A stretch of DNA of 42,530 nt from Nocardioides sp. AX2bis (GCF_902506435.1 NZ_LR733222.1:1-42530), one strand, 5' to 3'; numbered from the stretch's first letter, positions 1-8,754 are shown. The notes: generated by a model not told the origin, from the letters alone. Numbers and translations: made by a program.

Positions 1-29
1 CCGTGGCCCGGGTCGAGGGACGTCGTCAT
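1..29 (-). CDS. 5' end of a gene leaving the window (partial)
   Basis: Only nine codons are visible (start MTTSLDPGH). The ATG at 29-27 has GGAGGG directly against it, and a DosR-like box is centred 43.5 bp upstream (66-79). That is the same layout as BON2 and the stress-protein genes in this window. The gene would be divergent from the universal stress gene at 157. No function can be read from nine residues. The call rests on the start context, not on coding potential. Confidence 0.35.
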
Positions 30-65
30 CCCTCCAGCCTGTGGTCGTCGGTGTCCTGCACTCAG

Positions 66-100
66 GGGCCGAGGGCCTGGCGTAGCGGGACCTAAGACCG
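66..100. promoter_or_regulatory. Tandem DosR-like boxes between divergent genes
   Basis: Two 14-bp imperfect palindromes, GGGCCGAGGGCCTG (66-79) and GGGACCTAAGACCG (87-100), begin 21 bp apart. The mycobacterial DosR core is GGGAC-N4-GTCCC. The first is centred 43.5 bp from the leftward start at 29. The second would place a rightward start of transcription near 136, just before the GTG at 157. Each box can therefore be the proximal site for one gene and the distal site for the other. DosR binding is inferred from similarity. Confidence 0.6.
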
Positions 101-156
101 TACGGAGTGACCGATGGACCATGTCCCGGGAGCCCCGGTGCGGCGACGGTGGTCCG

Positions 157-1110
157 GTGACGACCCGCAGGCCGACCCGCTCGCCCGCACCAGGCAGCAC
201 CACGCCCGGCAGCACCGCGCCGCCGCCCGGGACCGTGCTCGTCGGGATCGACGGCTCCCCGCAGTCCGACCGGGCGCTCGACTGGGCGGTGCTCCAGGCG
301 CGTCTCGAGCACCGGGCGCTGACGCTCGTCCACGCCGCCCACCTCGGTGCCGCCGCCGAGACGCTGTGGTTGGGGACCCCGGGCACGGACCTGCGTGGAG
401 TGGCCGACGACCTGCGGCAGACCGGTCACGCACTGCTGGTCGCGGCCGAGGCCCGGGCCGCGCGCGCCGACCCCTCCTTGGTGGTGCGGTCCGTGCTGAG
501 CACGCACGACCCCCGCGACGCCCTCCTCGAGCTGGCCGGTGACGCCGCCCTCACCGTGGTGGGCTCACGTGGTCGCGGTCCCGTCGTCAGCCTGCTGCTC
601 GGCTCGGTCAGCGTCGCGGTGGCCCGCCTCGCCGCCGGCCCCGTCGTGGTGGTGCGGGGCGAGGAGCGCACCCGCCGCCCGCGGTGCGTCCTGGTCGACG
701 TCGACGGGACCGCGGACTCGGTCGCCGCCGTCGAGCTGGCCTACCGCACCGCGGCCCAGCGGCACCTGCCCCTCACGGCCCTCAACGTCGTCTTCGACGA
801 CGTCTTCCGCCGGACCGGCGTCCACCTGGTCCGCGAGGACGACGACCGGGTCGCCGACCACCGGATGCTGCTGTCGGAGTCCGTGGCCGGCATGCACGAG
901 CGGTACCCCGAGGTCCGCGACGAGCTGGTCGTCGAGCGGGGGCTCCGGGTCGACCAGCTGGTCGGTGCCTCCCGCCACGCCTCGCTGCTGGTCGTCGCGG
1001 CCCGTCGCCGGGGCCGGGTGGACGACCTGGTCCACGACTCCGTCGTGACCAGGGTGGTCGAGCACGCGCACTGCAGCGTCGCGGTGGTGGCGGCTGGCCC
1101 GACCGCCTGA
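157..1110 (+). CDS. Tandem-domain universal stress protein (UspA family)
   Basis: 317 residues with two UspA domains (about 25-165 and 170-315). The first has the full ATP-binding signature G-2x-G-9x-G-S, read as GSRGRGPVVSLLLGSVS near residue 136. The second is degenerate (ARRRG and no closing GS), so probably only one half binds nucleotide. Proteins of this class (Mtb Rv2623, Rv1996) are DosR-regulon members that restrain growth in hypoxia. An ATG at 121 is in frame, but the box at 87-100 predicts transcription from about 136, and the N-terminus from GTG 157 (MTTRRPTRSPAPG) resembles the paralogue at 14705. It is clearly a paralogue of 14705-15619: both share STxDPRD, VDVDGTADSV and LLSESV segments. 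Confidence 0.93.
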   Translation: MTTRRPTRSPAPGSTTPGSTAPPPGTVLVGIDGSPQSDRALDWAVLQARLEHRALTLVHAAHLGAAAETLWLGTPGTDLRGVADDLRQTGHALLVAAEARAARADPSLVVRSVLSTHDPRDALLELAGDAALTVVGSRGRGPVVSLLLGSVSVAVARLAAGPVVVVRGEERTRRPRCVLVDVDGTADSVAAVELAYRTAAQRHLPLTALNVVFDDVFRRTGVHLVREDDDRVADHRMLLSESVAGMHERYPEVRDELVVERGLRVDQLVGASRHASLLVVAARRRGRVDDLVHDSVVTRVVEHAHCSVAVVAAGPTA

Positions 1111-1117
1111 GGCGCCC

Positions 1118-2815
1118 TCACCCCGGCGGGGCGTCACCCAGTGGCACCGTCCAGGTCAGCAGGGTGCCGCCCCCCGGCGGCGTGGTCGCCGTGAGGGTGC
1201 CCCCGAGCCGTACGGCCCGCACCCGCAGGTTGTCGAGCCCGCTGCGCCGGGAGCCCTCGCCCAGTCCGACGCCGTCGTCGGCGACGGTGACCACCAGGGT
1301 GGACGGGTCGGCCTCCACCGACACCGCGACCTGCCGGGCCCGGGCGTGACGGGCGGCGTTGCTGAGGCCCTCCCGGACGACCGCCTCGACGTCCTCGTGC
1401 ATCGGCGGGTCGACCAGCAGGTCGAGCGGGCCGCGGAAGGTGACGGCCGGTGGCTCGGCCAGCAGCATCCCGACCCCGGCCACCACGGCGAGGACCCGCG
1501 TCCGCAGCCCGTCGGTCGGGGCGGCGGTGTCGTGCAGCCCGAAGATGGTGGTGCGGACCTGACGGATGGTGGCGTCGATCTCGTCGACCTGCGCCCCCAG
1601 CCGGTCCGGCAGGGGCCCTGGGGGCAGGGCCGAGCGGACGCTCTGGATGCCGAGGCCGGCAGCGAAGAGCCGCTGCACCACGTGGTCGTGCAGGTCGCGC
1701 GCGATCCGGTCCCGGTCGTCCACCTGCTCGAGGCGGACCCGGACGAGGCGGGCGTCGGCCCGGTCCAGGGCCAGGGCGGCGTGGTCGGCGAGCGAGGCGG
1801 CGACGTCCAGGTCGAGCTCGGTGAAGCGGGGCTGACCGCGGTCGCGGAGCACCAGGATGCTCCCCCGCATGCCGACCTGGGACGTCAGCGGGAGCGCCAT
1901 CGCCGGGCCGCACTCGGCGACCGGGAGGTAGCGCGGGGCAGGCTCCCCGCCCTCGTCGAGGAGCTCGTCGACCAGCTCGTCCACCAGCTGCGGACGCCGG
2001 CTCCGCAGGCAGCGTCGCACCAACCCGTCCCCGGGCGCGATCTGCTTCCCGAGGACCTGGGCGCCCGACCGGCCACTGACCCGGTCCGCCCCGACGTCGG
2101 TGAAGGGCTCGTCCGCACCGTTCGTCAGCACGACCGCCACCAGGTCGGCGCCGGCGAGCTCGCGCACCCGGTCGGCGACCAGCTGGAGGGCGTCGACCTC
2201 GGTCTCGCTCAGCAGCTCCTGGGTGATCTCGGTCGTCACCGCCGTCCACCGCTCCCGCCGCTGGCTCTCCCCGAACAGGCGGGCGTGGTCGATGGCGATG
2301 CCGGCGGTCGTCGCCAGCGCCTCGACGAGCACCTGGTCGTCCTCGCTGAACGCCCCGGGCACGGTGTCGGCCAGGTAGAGGTGGCCGTACACCTCGTCGC
2401 GCACCTGCAGCGGGACGCCCAGGAAGCTCGCCAGCTCCGGGTGCCCCGGAGGCACGCCGACCGAGCGCGGGTCGGCGTTCATGGACGCCAGGCGGACGGG
2501 CCGGGGGTCCTCCGGCGACAGGGCCAGCAGCCCCCGTCCGACGGGCAGCGCACCGATGGCCGCGACGGTGGCCTCGTCCATCCCGGTGTGCACGAACTGC
2601 TCCAGCAGGCCGTCGGTCCCCAGCACGCCGATCGCGGCGTACGGAGCCCCGACCAGGTCCACCGCGGCCTCGACGATCTGGCGCAGCGTGCGCGGGAGGT
2701 CGAGGTGCTCCACCGCGAGCCGGTTGGCCTGGAGCAGCCTGCGCAGCTGCGCGGGGGTGGTCGTGCGCAGCTCGGACGCCCCGGGGTGGTTCCCGGTCGG
2801 TTCACGCAGTGGCAC
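1118..2815 (-). CDS. dosS: DosS/DevS-like GAF-GAF sensor histidine kinase
   Basis: 565 residues, cytosolic, no membrane segment. Order: GAF-A (about 40-180), GAF-B (about 195-350), HisKA_3 with phospho-acceptor His near 376 in DRIARDLHDHVVQRLF, and HATPase_c to the end (DDGVGLG, GSRRSGLDNLRVRA). In Mtb DosS the heme iron is held by His149 in a PPYHPPM...FLGVP segment; here VPPGHPELASFLGVP (His near 125) keeps that His, followed by the matching RDEVYGHLYL. A heme-based O2/NO/CO or redox sensor is therefore likely. The open frame runs on to 3112, but GTG 2815 is chosen because GAGGAG lies 8 bases before it and because the upstream part would overlap the ATPase gene. The partner is the DosR-like regulator at 6792, 4 kb away and on the other strand. 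Symbol given by similarity. Confidence 0.92.
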   Translation of the reverse strand: MPLREPTGNHPGASELRTTTPAQLRRLLQANRLAVEHLDLPRTLRQIVEAAVDLVGAPYAAIGVLGTDGLLEQFVHTGMDEATVAAIGALPVGRGLLALSPEDPRPVRLASMNADPRSVGVPPGHPELASFLGVPLQVRDEVYGHLYLADTVPGAFSEDDQVLVEALATTAGIAIDHARLFGESQRRERWTAVTTEITQELLSETEVDALQLVADRVRELAGADLVAVVLTNGADEPFTDVGADRVSGRSGAQVLGKQIAPGDGLVRRCLRSRRPQLVDELVDELLDEGGEPAPRYLPVAECGPAMALPLTSQVGMRGSILVLRDRGQPRFTELDLDVAASLADHAALALDRADARLVRVRLEQVDDRDRIARDLHDHVVQRLFAAGLGIQSVRSALPPGPLPDRLGAQVDEIDATIRQVRTTIFGLHDTAAPTDGLRTRVLAVVAGVGMLLAEPPAVTFRGPLDLLVDPPMHEDVEAVVREGLSNAARHARARQVAVSVEADPSTLVVTVADDGVGLGEGSRRSGLDNLRVRAVRLGGTLTATTPPGGGTLLTWTVPLGDAPPG

Positions 2816-2898
2816 GGTGTCGCTCCTCGCGTGTCGGTGGGACGTCGTCCGAGGCCGTCGGATCGCGGGGCACTCCCCACCGTACGCACGTCGGGCCG

Positions 2899-2935
2899 GT
2901 GCCGCAGGTCCCGAGCGGCCGGGGCCTCGGGCACT
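2899..2935. promoter_or_regulatory. DosR-like boxes upstream of the P-type ATPase
   Basis: GGGCCTCGGGCACT (2922-2935) is centred 41.5 bp from the ATPase ATG at 2970. A second, weaker site GTGCCGCAGGTCCC (2899-2912) has a perfect right half-site 23 bp further out. With a -42 box the transcript would start at the ATG itself, matching the lack of a properly spaced ribosome-binding site. The same region carries the promoter of the histidine kinase on the other strand, for which I see no convincing box. Confidence 0.45.
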
Positions 2936-2969
2936 GCCACCACGCGCCCGCCTCCCGCAGGCTCGGAGG

Positions 2970-5696
2970 ATGGACCTCGACCTGGCGCCCTCGGTCTCCT
3001 CGCGCCCGTACGCGACCCCCGTCGCCGAGGAGCTCGCCCGGCTCGGCAGCGACGGGCGCGACGGGCTCACCGAGACCGACGCGGCGGCCCGGCTGGCCGA
3101 GCACGGGCCCAACGTCCTGCCGGAGGAGGCCGGCGACCCGGTCTGGCGGCGGGCCCTGCGCCAGCTGGCCGACCCGCTGATCTACGTGCTGCTGGCGGCC
3201 GCCGCGACGACCCTCGTCCTGCGCGAGTACGTCGACGCCTCCGTCATCGCCGCGGTGGTGCTCGTCAACGCGACCGTGGGGTTCGCGCAGGAGACGCGGG
3301 CCCTCGCTGCGCTGGCCGGTCTGCGCTCCCTCGCGCTCGCCGAGGCCCGGGTGGTGCGCGACGGCCGGGTGCGTACCGTCGGCTCGGCCGACCTCGTGGT
3401 CGGCGACCTCGTCGCGCTGCAGGCCGGGGAGAAGGTGCCCGCCGACCTCCGCCTGGTCGACGCCGTCGACGTCCGGGTCGACGAGTCGGCGCTGACCGGG
3501 GAGTCGGACCCGGTCGCCAAGGCCGACGCGGTGCTGGCGTCGGGGACCCGGGTCGCGGACCGCAGCACCATGCTCCACGCCGGGACCCTGGTGCGCACCG
3601 GCACGGCCCACGGGCTCGTCGTGGCCACCGGGGAGGGCACCGAGCTCGGCGCCATCCACCGCCTGGTCAGCAGCGCCACGCCCCTGGCCACCCCGCTGAG
3701 CCGCAAGCTCGCGCGGTTCGGCTCCCTGCTGACGGTGGTGATCGTCGCGCTGGCCGCGGTGACGTTCCTCGTCGGGCTGCTGCGTGGCGAGGACGCGCCG
3801 ACGATGTTCGCCGCCGCGGTCGCGCTGGCCGTCGGCGCCATCCCGGAGGCGCTGCCCGCCGCGGTCACCGTGGTGCTGGCGATCGGCGTGACCCGGCTCG
3901 TCCGCCGCCGCGCCGTGGTCCGGCGCCTGCCCGCGGTCGAGACCCTCGGCGGCACCACCGTGGTCTGCACCGACAAGACCGGGACCCTGACCACGAACCA
4001 GATGACGGTGCGCGCGATCTGGACGCCCGAGGCCACCTACGACGTCTCCGGCGCCGGGTACGACCCCCGGGGCGAGGTGACGCGGGACGACGTCGTCGCC
4101 GACCCGGCCCGGGACGCGGCGCTGCGCTGGAGCCTGACGGCCGGGTCGCTGTGCAACGACGCGGGCCTCGACCACGACGGCTCGCAGTGGCTGGTCACCG
4201 GGGACCCGACCGAGGGGGCGATGAAGGTCGTCGCGCTCAAGACCGACGTCGCCGGTGCGGCGGCCGAGCGTTTCACCCGGGCCGCGACCATCCCCTTCGA
4301 CGCCCGTCGGCCGTTCATGGCCACGCTCCACGAGGCCGGCGACCTCCGTGCCCCCGTCGTGCTGGTCAAGGGCGCGGTCGAGCAGGTCGCCGCGCTGTGC
4401 CTGACCCAGATGGGCGCCGACGGCGGTACGCAGCCGCTGGACCACGCGGTGCTGTCGCGGGCGGTCGACGACCTGGCCGCCCGCGGACTGCGGGTGCTGG
4501 CCACCGCGGTCGACCTCGACGGGTCGGCCGACGGGTTCACCGCCGACGGGCTGCCCGGCACGGGCCTGGTGCTGACCGGGCTGCAGGCCATGCTGGACCC
4601 GCCCCGGCCGGCCGCCGCCGGAGCCATCGCGGCCTGCCTGGCGGCCGGCATCGAGGTCAAGATGATCACCGGGGACCACGCGGCCACCGCGGCGGCGGTC
4701 GCCGCGGAGCTGCACCTGGACCCGCGGGCCGCCCTCCCGGGCGTGATGACCGGTGCCGAGCTCGCCGCGCTCGACGAGGACGCCTACCGGGTCGCCGTCA
4801 GCGCGACCCGGGTCTTCGCCCGGGTCGCGCCCGAGGAGAAGCTGCGCCTGGTCACGGCGCTGCAGGCCCAGGGCCACGTGGTCGCGATGACCGGCGACGG
4901 CGTGAACGACGCCCCGGCGCTGCGTCGCGCCGACATCGGCATCGCGATGGGCCTGGTCGGCACCGAGGTGGCCAAGGACGCCGCCGACATGGTGCTGCTG
5001 GACGACGACTTCGCGACCATCGAGGCGGCGGTCGAGGAGGGCCGCGGCGTCTTCGACAACCTGGTGAAGTTCATCCTCTGGACGCTGCCGACCAACATGG
5101 GCGAGGGCCTGGTCATCCTGGTCGCGGTGCTCCTGGGCACCGCGCTGCCGATCCTGCCGACCCAGATCCTCTGGATCAACATGACCACGGCGGTCCTGCT
5201 CGGCCTCACGCTGGCCTTCGAGCCCCGCGAGCCCGGCGTCATGCGGCGCCCCCCGCGCGCGCCGGACCGCCCCCTGCTCACCGGTCCCCTGGTCTGGCGC
5301 ACCGTGCTGGTCGCCGGGCTGCTGGTCGCCGCCTCGTCCTGGGTGTTCAGCGCCGAGATCGCCCGCGGGGCGGGCCTCGACGTGGCGCGGACCGCGGCGG
5401 TCACCGTCTTCGTGCTGGTCGAGATCACCTACCTGGTCAGCTGCCGCTCGCAGACGCGCGCCTCGTGGCGGCTCGGCCTGCTCAGCAACCCCTGGGTGGT
5501 CGGCGGGATCCTGGTGCAGCTGCTGGCGCAGGCCGCCTTCACCTACCTGCCGGTGATGAACACGGTCTTCGGCACCGCACCCCTCGATGCCGGGACGTGG
5601 GCCCGGGTGCTGGCCGTCACCGCCGCCGTCACGGTCGTGATCGCGGCCGACAAGGCGTGGGCCGTACGCCGTGGTGCCCCGGCAGCCGTGCGCTGA
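2970..5696 (+). CDS. ctpF: P2-type cation-transporting ATPase, CtpF-like
   Basis: 908 residues. It has the Cation_ATPase_N domain, E1-E2 ATPase domain with TGES, PEALP in TM4 (about 292), phosphorylated Asp335 in DKTGTLTTNQM, KGA nucleotide-binding motif, MTGDGVNDAP (about 641-650) and about four C-terminal membrane segments with QILWINMTTAVLLG. PEALP and the overall order place it with the Ca2+/alkali P-type pumps rather than heavy-metal CPx pumps. In M. tuberculosis the DosR-regulated CtpF (Rv1997) is the closest functional match. The ion is not decided by sequence: TM6 reads NMTTA rather than the NLxTD of SERCA. The GGAGG at 2965-2969 touches the ATG, too close for normal use, so a leaderless transcript is likely. 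Confidence 0.93.
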   Translation: MDLDLAPSVSSRPYATPVAEELARLGSDGRDGLTETDAAARLAEHGPNVLPEEAGDPVWRRALRQLADPLIYVLLAAAATTLVLREYVDASVIAAVVLVNATVGFAQETRALAALAGLRSLALAEARVVRDGRVRTVGSADLVVGDLVALQAGEKVPADLRLVDAVDVRVDESALTGESDPVAKADAVLASGTRVADRSTMLHAGTLVRTGTAHGLVVATGEGTELGAIHRLVSSATPLATPLSRKLARFGSLLTVVIVALAAVTFLVGLLRGEDAPTMFAAAVALAVGAIPEALPAAVTVVLAIGVTRLVRRRAVVRRLPAVETLGGTTVVCTDKTGTLTTNQMTVRAIWTPEATYDVSGAGYDPRGEVTRDDVVADPARDAALRWSLTAGSLCNDAGLDHDGSQWLVTGDPTEGAMKVVALKTDVAGAAAERFTRAATIPFDARRPFMATLHEAGDLRAPVVLVKGAVEQVAALCLTQMGADGGTQPLDHAVLSRAVDDLAARGLRVLATAVDLDGSADGFTADGLPGTGLVLTGLQAMLDPPRPAAAGAIAACLAAGIEVKMITGDHAATAAAVAAELHLDPRAALPGVMTGAELAALDEDAYRVAVSATRVFARVAPEEKLRLVTALQAQGHVVAMTGDGVNDAPALRRADIGIAMGLVGTEVAKDAADMVLLDDDFATIEAAVEEGRGVFDNLVKFILWTLPTNMGEGLVILVAVLLGTALPILPTQILWINMTTAVLLGLTLAFEPREPGVMRRPPRAPDRPLLTGPLVWRTVLVAGLLVAASSWVFSAEIARGAGLDVARTAAVTVFVLVEITYLVSCRSQTRASWRLGLLSNPWVVGGILVQLLAQAAFTYLPVMNTVFGTAPLDAGTWARVLAVTAAVTVVIAADKAWAVRRGAPAAVR

Positions 5697-5720
5697 GCCG
5701 GCCTGAGCCGCTCGATCGCG

Positions 5721-6620
5721 TCAGCGGAGCTGGGTGCCGGCGGTGCCGGCGACCACGGCGGCAGCGTCGTCCAGGGCGCCGATCGCGGCGCGTCCGCCCG
5801 TGTCGGCGACGAAGGCGGCGGCCGCCGCCACCTTGGGACCCATCCAGCCCGCGGGGAACTCGTCGGGGGTCAGGTCCGCGGCCCGGACGTCCCTGAGCGG
5901 GTGCTGGTCGGGGGTGCCCCACCCGGTCATCACCGCGGGCACGTCGGTCAGCAGCACGAGCACCTCGGCACCGAGCCGGGTGGCGACCAGGGCGGCCACG
6001 AAGTCCTTGTCGACGACCGCGTCGACCCCGGCCAGGCCGTGGGCCCCCTCGACGACCGGGACCCCGCCGCCCCCGGCGAGCACCACGGTCGTCCCGTGCT
6101 CCAGCAGCAGGCGCGCGGTGTCCACCTCGAGGACGCCGGACGGCAGCGGCGAGGCGACCACGCGGCGCCAGCCGTCGCCGTCCGGCTTCACCGTCCAGCC
6201 CTCGCGCGCCGCGAGCTCGTGCGCCCTGGCCTCGTCGTAGACGGCGCCGACGAACTTGGTGGGGTCGGCGAACGCCGGGTCGTCCGCGGCCACCAGGGTC
6301 TGGGTCACCAGCGTCACCACCGGGGTCCGCAGCCCCGCGTTGACCAGGCCCTGCTGGAGCCAGTAGCCGATCAGGCCCTGGGTCTCGGCGACGAGCTCGC
6401 TGAAGGGGTACGGCCGGGAGAGCCCCGCGTCGGCCGCGGTCTCGAGCGCGAGCATCCCCACCTGCGGCCCGTTGCCGTGGACCAGCACCACCTCGTGCTC
6501 TGCGGCGACCGCGGCCAGCGTCGGCGCGGCCCGGGCCACCCGCGCGACCTGGGCGGCGGCGTCGGGGACCTCGCCCCGCGGCAGCAGGGCGTTGCCTCCG
6601 AGCGCGACCACGACCTTCAT
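5721..6620 (-). CDS. arcC: Carbamate kinase
   Basis: 299 residues, amino-acid kinase fold, full family length. N-terminal KVVVALGGNALLPRG and VLVHGNGPQVG, followed by the AGGGGVPV and VDKDFVAALVA segments typical of ArcC. It makes ATP from carbamoyl phosphate and ADP, the energy-yielding last step of the arginine deiminase pathway. The other two enzymes are at 9400-11753, so the pathway is split in two units in the same locus. ATG 6620 has no visible Shine-Dalgarno. It is divergent from the dosR-like gene, with a DosR-like box (6705-6718) in between and about 90 bp from this start. The 3' end faces the ATPase gene with only 24 bp between stops. Confidence 0.95.
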   Translation of the reverse strand: MKVVVALGGNALLPRGEVPDAAAQVARVARAAPTLAAVAAEHEVVLVHGNGPQVGMLALETAADAGLSRPYPFSELVAETQGLIGYWLQQGLVNAGLRTPVVTLVTQTLVAADDPAFADPTKFVGAVYDEARAHELAAREGWTVKPDGDGWRRVVASPLPSGVLEVDTARLLLEHGTTVVLAGGGGVPVVEGAHGLAGVDAVVDKDFVAALVATRLGAEVLVLLTDVPAVMTGWGTPDQHPLRDVRAADLTPDEFPAGWMGPKVAAAAAFVADTGGRAAIGALDDAAAVVAGTAGTQLR

Positions 6621-6704
6621 CGCGCGGGCCGGGTGCTGTGGGTGCGGGCGCGCGCGGCGGGTGACATGGTCCTCACGCTCGCACGCGGCACCGGCATCAC
6701 GCTG

Positions 6705-6718
6705 GGGACCAACGGCCC
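6705..6718. promoter_or_regulatory. DosR-like box between arcC and dosR
   Basis: GGGACCAACGGCCC is a strong match to the GGGAC-N4-G(T/C)CCC core. A box at -42 would put dosR transcription at about 6754, downstream of the in-frame GTG at 6738 and ATG at 6666. This bears on which dosR start is used and suggests autoregulation. Confidence 0.55.
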
Positions 6719-6791
6719 TGTGCACCCGGCCCTCCGGGTGCGACGGTCGAAGGAGGCGTCGGCCGACGCCAGGGACAGCCGGGAGGCCACC

Positions 6792-7430
6792 ATCGAGGAC
6801 CAGAAGATCCGTGTCTACCTGCTCGACGACCACGAGGTCGTACGGCAGGGCCTGCGAGCCCTCCTGGAGGGTGCCGGCGACATCGAGGTGGTCGGCGAGT
6901 CGGGGTCCGCGGTGGACGCCACGAACCGGATCCCCGCGCTGCGACCCGACGTGGCCGTGCTGGACGGTCGGCTGCCCGACGGCTCGGGCGTGACCGTGTG
7001 CCGCGACATCCGCTCCGTGGACCCCACGATCAAGGCGCTGATCCTGACGTCCTACGACGACGACGCGGCGCTCTTCGCCGCGATCATGGCCGGCGCGGCC
7101 GGGTACGTCCTGAAGGAGACCAAGGGCGGTGACCTCGTCACCGCGGTGCGCGAGGTCGCGGCCGGCCGGTCGTTGATCGACCCGGCGCTGACGGCCAAGG
7201 TGCTGGAGCGCGTACGCCACCCCGCCCAGACCGCGGCCGAGCTGCGCGACCTCACCGACCAGGAGCTCCGGCTGCTCGCCCTGATCGCGGAGGGCCTGAC
7301 CAACCGTCAGATCGGCGAGCGGATGTTCCTGGCCGAGAAGACGGTCAAGAACTACGTCTCGAGCATCCTGTCCAAGCTCGGTCTCGAACGGCGTACCCAG
7401 GCCGCGGTGCTCGCGACGCGCCTGCTCTGA
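6792..7430 (+). CDS. dosR: DosR/DevR-like NarL-family response regulator
   Basis: 212 residues from the chosen start (Mtb DosR has 217). Receiver domain about 5-125 with DD at 12-13, phospho-acceptor Asp58 in VAVLDGRLPDGSG, LILTSY and a Lys near 108. LuxR helix-turn-helix at 145-205 with LTDQELRLLALIAEGLTNRQI and RMFLAEKTVKNYVSS, nearly the Mtb DosR recognition-helix sequence. Start choice is odd: the only good ribosome-binding site, GGGAGG at 6781-6786, sits 5 bases before an ATC (6792), and homology also begins there. Canonical in-frame alternatives are GTG 6738 and ATG 6666, but these lie at or upstream of the predicted transcription start. Either AUC initiates, the sequence carries an error (ATG read as ATC), or GTG 6738 is used. 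Identity of the protein is very secure; the start is not. Confidence 0.93.
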   Translation: MEDQKIRVYLLDDHEVVRQGLRALLEGAGDIEVVGESGSAVDATNRIPALRPDVAVLDGRLPDGSGVTVCRDIRSVDPTIKALILTSYDDDAALFAAIMAGAAGYVLKETKGGDLVTAVREVAAGRSLIDPALTAKVLERVRHPAQTAAELRDLTDQELRLLALIAEGLTNRQIGERMFLAEKTVKNYVSSILSKLGLERRTQAAVLATRLL

Positions 7431-7481
7431 GCGTCGGCGGACCTCGTGGCCTGCATGGGGAGTCTCGAGATCGGGGTCGAC

Positions 7482-7545
7482 CTCGTGACGAACGTGTCAC
7501 GAGAAGCAGGCGGCGCGGCCCCCAGGACCTGCTTCTCATGACACG
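7482..7545. repeat. Long inverted repeat with an overlapping alternative hairpin
   Basis: Arms CGTGTCACGAGAAGCAGG (7493-7510) and CCTGCTTCTCATGACACG (7528-7545) pair at 17 of 18 positions around a 17-base loop. The left arm can instead pair upstream: CTCGTGAC (7482-7489) with GTCACGAG (7496-7503). It lies between the converging ends of dosR and a universal stress gene, so a two-way terminator is the simplest reading, but there is no T-run. It could also be a remnant of a small mobile repeat. Confidence 0.6.
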
Positions 7546-7628
7546 AGCCGTCGGCGCATCCGCGCGACTGCCTCCCGGAGTGTCCGCAAGCGTCACCTCG
7601 AGGCGCCGCGAGCGTCATCTCGGCGGGG

Positions 7629-8690
7629 TCACGACTCCGGGGGCGGGACGACGACGACGGGACCCGGGGCGTGCAGCAGCAGCGCCCGGGTGGACGACCC
7701 GAACGAGGCCCCGGGGGTGTGGACCAGGCCGGAGTGACGCCCGACCACGGTCAGGCTGCTCGAGGCCGCCGACGCCACGAGGTGCTCCGAGGCGCGTCCC
7801 ACGACGGTCTCGACCCGGACGTCGAGGCCGGTCGGGCGACCCGCGAGGCCGGCGACCCACGACTCGATCTCGGAGGCACGACGGTCCTCGTGGGCTGCGA
7901 GCTGGTCCTCGGACCAGGCGAGCTCCGGCGGGGGGTCCCAGCTGCAGAGCACGCGCAGTGCGACCCCGTGACGGGCCGCGTACGCCGCGGCAAAGGTCAC
8001 GGCTGCCGCCGCGGCCTCCACCCGGTGGCGGCGCACGTATCGGCCCGTCCCGCCCGCGGCGGGGGTGCGGAGGTCGGCCGGGTGCAGGTCGACGCCGACC
8101 GTCACCGGGTCGGTGGTGTCCCGCGACCCGGGCGGCGGCCAGTCGTCGGGCACCACGGCGACCGGCACCGGGCAGCGCCCAGCCACGGCCATCGAGGTGC
8201 TGCCCACGACCCAGCGGCGGACCGTGCCGAGCCGGCGCTGGCCGATCACGAGCAGACCGGCGTCCGGGCAGGCCTCGAGCAGCACCTCCCCTGCGTGTCC
8301 GGTGGCGGTCTCGCTCGTGACCTGGGTCGCGGCCGAGCGTGCCTCACGGTCCCGCAGCCCCTCCACCAGGGCGTCGAGCGCGGGGCCGGCCTCGTCCCAC
8401 CCGGGCTCCGGGTACGGCGTCGCCAGGTGCCCGAAGGCCGGCGTCAACGGCTCGACCGGCGCGCAGGCCGTGAGCAGGTGCAGCGGGCGCCCCGAAGCCC
8501 GCGCGTCGGCGACGCCCCAGGCGAGGGCCCCGAGGGGGCGGCCGGTGGACTCGTCGGCCCGCGTGCGTGGGTCCTGCCCGGTGTCGACGCCGACCAGGAC
8601 CCCACCGGGCGGGGTGCGGGTGGGGCGGGTGCCCGGCAGTCCGGAGACCTGCACGGATCTGCGCCGGGGCCTGCTGCTGGTCATGCTCAT
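7629..8690 (-). CDS. Tandem-domain universal stress protein, degenerate ATP sites
   Basis: 353 residues with two UspA-fold domains (about 30-175 and 185-350). The family signature G-2x-G-9x-G(S/T) is imperfect in both: GQRRLGTVRRWVVGSTS in the first and GRHSGLVHTPGASFGSS in the second, each lacking the second Gly. Nucleotide binding is therefore doubtful. It is more divergent than the other stress proteins here. ATG 8690 is chosen because GAGGAGG lies 4 bases upstream; a second ATG at 8684 is possible. A tandem DosR-like box pair at 8755-8790 would give a leader of about 30 bases that includes this site. Monocistronic, facing dosR. Confidence 0.88.
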   Translation of the reverse strand: MSMTSSRPRRRSVQVSGLPGTRPTRTPPGGVLVGVDTGQDPRTRADESTGRPLGALAWGVADARASGRPLHLLTACAPVEPLTPAFGHLATPYPEPGWDEAGPALDALVEGLRDREARSAATQVTSETATGHAGEVLLEACPDAGLLVIGQRRLGTVRRWVVGSTSMAVAGRCPVPVAVVPDDWPPPGSRDTTDPVTVGVDLHPADLRTPAAGGTGRYVRRHRVEAAAAAVTFAAAYAARHGVALRVLCSWDPPPELAWSEDQLAAHEDRRASEIESWVAGLAGRPTGLDVRVETVVGRASEHLVASAASSSLTVVGRHSGLVHTPGASFGSSTRALLLHAPGPVVVVPPPES

Positions 8691-8754
8691 GATGCCTCCT
8701 CGGGGCGGACGACCCGCCGTACCCCAGGTTTGTCCCGTCCACCCGACGCCGCAG

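Noticed and set aside
121..156. ATG 121 as start of the first stress gene
   Set aside because: It lies upstream of the transcription start predicted from the box at 87-100, and GTG 157 aligns with the paralogue.
2816..3112. N-terminal extension of the DosS-like kinase
   Set aside because: The extra 99 codons are Arg/Ser-rich, lack homology, overlap the ATPase gene, and a good GAGGAG precedes GTG 2815.
1346..5896. A 1516-codon open frame on the plus strand
   Set aside because: It runs antisense through the histidine kinase and out of frame through the ATPase; its residues are low-complexity Arg/Gly/Pro as expected for a shadow frame in GC-rich DNA.
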